Source: Ralstonia sp. ASV6 (GTDB lineage Bacteria; Pseudomonadota; Gammaproteobacteria; Burkholderiales; Burkholderiaceae). From it: a stretch of 56,805 nucleotides of DNA. The notes below the pieces were generated by a model that saw only the letters and a list, made by a program, of their open reading frames with translations, did not search any database and was not told the DNA's origin. The stretch lies in NCBI RefSeq assembly GCF_016429285.1, contig NZ_JAELUI010000011.1, positions 1 through 56,805 on the forward strand, given 5' to 3'. Positions 55,380-56,805 of the stretch are shown one piece after another. Position 1 is the first letter of the stretch. Each line of letters begins with the position of its first letter. Position numbers and translations under genes: made by a program.

Positions 55380-56294
55380 TCAGTGGCCACGCCGCACGAT
55401 CAAGTCGGCCATCTCGGCCAACCGAACGGTACGTGCCTCGCCCAATTCTCGGGCGAGCTGTGTAACCGCCGCACCCGCAGCAGCGTGCAGCTCATCGGCC
55501 AGTGCCCGGGCCTTGTCCAACCCGAGGATGGACACATAGGTCGGTTTGTCGTTGGCCTCGTCCTTGCCGGCAGTCTTGCCCAGCGTCGCGGTATCGGCCG
55601 TCACGTCGAGGATATCGTCGACCACTTGGAACGCCAGGCCGACGGCACCCGCGTAAGCATCCACCTGCTCCAGCGCCGCGGCATTCGCGCCGGCACACAG
55701 CGCCCCCATGCGCAGACTGGCACGCAGCAGTGCACCGGTCTTCATGCGGTGCATTGCCTCCAGTGCTTCTTGCGACAGCGCAATGCCTACGCTCTGCAGA
55801 TCGATTGCCTGACCACCCGCCATACCCAGCGAACCCGACGCACGCGCCAATTCGCCCACCAGCACCGCACGGGTCGCGGGGTTTACTGCGCCCAGCTCAG
55901 CCAGCACGATAAAGCCCTGTGTCTGCAGCGCATCCCCCACCAGCAACGCCGTCGCTTCATCATAGGCGCGATGCACGGTCGGACGGCCGCGGCGCAGGTC
56001 GTCGTCGTCCATGCAGGGCATGTCATCATGGACCAGCGAATAGGCGTGGATCATCTCCACCGCACAGCTCACGCCATCGAGTGCTTCGGGCGACGCCTCG
56101 CCCAATGCGCCGGCAGCATGCGCCAGCAGCGGGCGCACGCGCTTGCCGGCACCTAGCGTGGCGTAGCGCATGGCAGCATGCAGGCGTTGCGGCACCACGG
56201 TTTCGGCCGGCAAAGCGCGCTCCAGTGCGGTTTCCGTCCGTGCGACCACGGACGTCATCCATTGGACGAACTCGGATTGGACCTGCGCGCTCAT
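55380..56294 (-). CDS. ispA: Farnesyl diphosphate synthase
   Basis: Condenses isopentenyl and allylic diphosphates to farnesyl diphosphate. The 304-residue polyprenyl synthase has the first Asp-rich motif in [20 protein letters not shown], with two extra Asp, and the second in [10 protein letters not shown]. coli IspA is 299. The start overlaps the xseB stop by four bases (ATGA), and dxs follows; xseB-ispA-dxs is a widely conserved operon, which supports farnesyl rather than longer-chain product. Product length is otherwise inferred. Confidence 0.95.
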   Translation of the reverse strand: MSAQVQSEFVQWMTSVVARTETALERALPAETVVPQRLHAAMRYATLGAGKRVRPLLAHAAGALGEASPEALDGVSCAVEMIHAYSLVHDDMPCMDDDDLRRGRPTVHRAYDEATALLVGDALQTQGFIVLAELGAVNPATRAVLVGELARASGSLGMAGGQAIDLQSVGIALSQEALEAMHRMKTGALLRASLRMGALCAGANAAALEQVDAYAGAVGLAFQVVDDILDVTADTATLGKTAGKDEANDKPTYVSILGLDKARALADELHAAAGAAVTQLARELGEARTVRLAEMADLIVRRGH

Positions 56295-56578
56295 GCACCG
56301 CCCTGTTCGTTCGTGTTGCTGTCGTCGGCCAGCGGTTTCAGGGCGTCGCCGTCGAGCACACGGACCTGCTGCTCAACGCGCTCCAGCACCTGCTGGCAAT
56401 ACTTGACCAGTTCGGCCCCGCGGCGATACGCCGCAAGCGAGGCCTCCAGTGGCAGTTCGCCCGATTCCATGCTGGCAACGAGGGTTTCGAGTTCGGCCAT
56501 GGCTGCTTCATAGGAAGCCGGCGCGGCGGATGGGGAGGCGGACGCGTCGCTCGAAGCAACGCCTGGGGCACGGGGCAT
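56291..56578 (-). CDS. xseB: Exodeoxyribonuclease VII small subunit
   Basis: The small helical subunit that binds XseA in ExoVII, which degrades single-stranded DNA to oligonucleotides. The 95-residue protein has the family core YEAAMAELETLVASMESGEL, followed by PLEASLAAYRRGAELVKYCQ. A poorly conserved Ala/Ser/Pro-rich stretch of about 20 residues precedes it. It is the first gene of the operon; no xseA lies in this window, as is usual. Four-base overlap with ispA. Confidence 0.92.
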   Translation of the reverse strand: MPRAPGVASSDASASPSAAPASYEAAMAELETLVASMESGELPLEASLAAYRRGAELVKYCQQVLERVEQQVRVLDGDALKPLADDSNTNEQGGA

Positions 56579-56762
56579 GCCAGTTGTGAATCAGAAAAGG
56601 ACAATCCGGCATTTTACGGCAATTCCGCGTGCGTTCTGCGCACATTGCGCAAGGCGCCGGACAGCGGTTTGCAGCCATGCGCAGGGGAGGCACCTGGCTG
56701 ACAACCCTCTGACTGACAGCCGAAAGATGTCGAAAATCAGGGACTTATCTAATCCCCTGGGG

Positions 56763-56768
56763 TACAAT
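56763..56768 (+). promoter_or_regulatory. Candidate -10 (TACAAT) of a gene beyond the window end
   Basis: GGTACAAT stands 37 bases before the window end in the gap upstream of xseB and points outward on the plus strand. The -35 position (GGGACT) is weak. The rest of 56579-56805 shows no coding region. Confidence 0.4.
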
Positions 56769-56805
56769 CGCCCCCTTTCCTCCAAAGGCCGGAGTGGCGC
56801 TGCGC

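Overview
The window is a gene-dense, GC-rich chromosomal segment of a betaproteobacterium of the family Burkholderiaceae. Gene content and order point to Ralstonia: an RpoD with a long Ala/Lys-rich N-terminus, yebC-purD-hemF-nadD-rsfS-rlmH-maf-rng in a row, xseB-ispA-dxs-folE2, and two DUF2957-type lipoproteins, a family I recall mainly from Ralstonia and Burkholderia. The species cannot be fixed by eye. I saw no insertion sequence, prophage, rRNA operon or CRISPR array.

Layout. 1-340: start of a HerA-like ATPase (minus). 522-7794: plus-strand housekeeping block (translation factor YebC, purine and haem synthesis, NAD synthesis, ribosome silencing and modification, nucleotide sanitation, RNase G). 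7819-14995: catabolic cluster of benzoylformate decarboxylase (mdlC), aldehyde dehydrogenase, ketopantoate-reductase-like protein and aromatic-acid MFS transporter on the minus strand, with a divergent LysR regulator and a CMD-family peroxidase-like gene. 15048-20034: lipopolysaccharide genes (msbA, divergent O-antigen ligase and two GT2 glycosyltransferases whose base composition is visibly less GC-rich). 20061-29665: dnaE, tRNA hydroxylase trhO followed by an overlapping 41-residue lipoprotein, a WrbA-like flavoprotein, a pirin with divergent LysR, gluQ and a RhlE-type helicase.

29904-43830 is the most accessory-looking part. A TetR gene diverges from an operon of an acyl-CoA ligase, a single-chain biotin-dependent carboxylase of 1105 residues (biotin carboxylase, biotin carrier and carboxyltransferase in one chain) and a periplasmic solute-binding protein. 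The TetR/ligase gap has a near-consensus sigma-70 promoter overlain by nested inverted repeats. On the opposite strand lie a secreted metallo-beta-lactamase-fold hydrolase, a PraB-like secreted protein, an OmpW channel and two paralogous DUF2957 lipoproteins. Together these could capture, transport, activate and carboxylate a hydrophobic acid; that link is inference.

43831-44525 is a gene-free, AT-rich, hairpin-dense gap beside a tRNA-Ile(CAU). 44526-49815 is the sigma factor/primase block (tRNA, rpoD, dnaG, yqeY), apparently without rpsU between yqeY and tsaD. 49939-56578 holds an HI0933-family flavoprotein, divergent tsaD, folE2, and the isoprenoid operon xseB-ispA-dxs. The window ends inside the promoter region of a plus-strand gene.

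All functional calls come from reading translations and motifs by eye; no similarity search, structure prediction or alignment was run.
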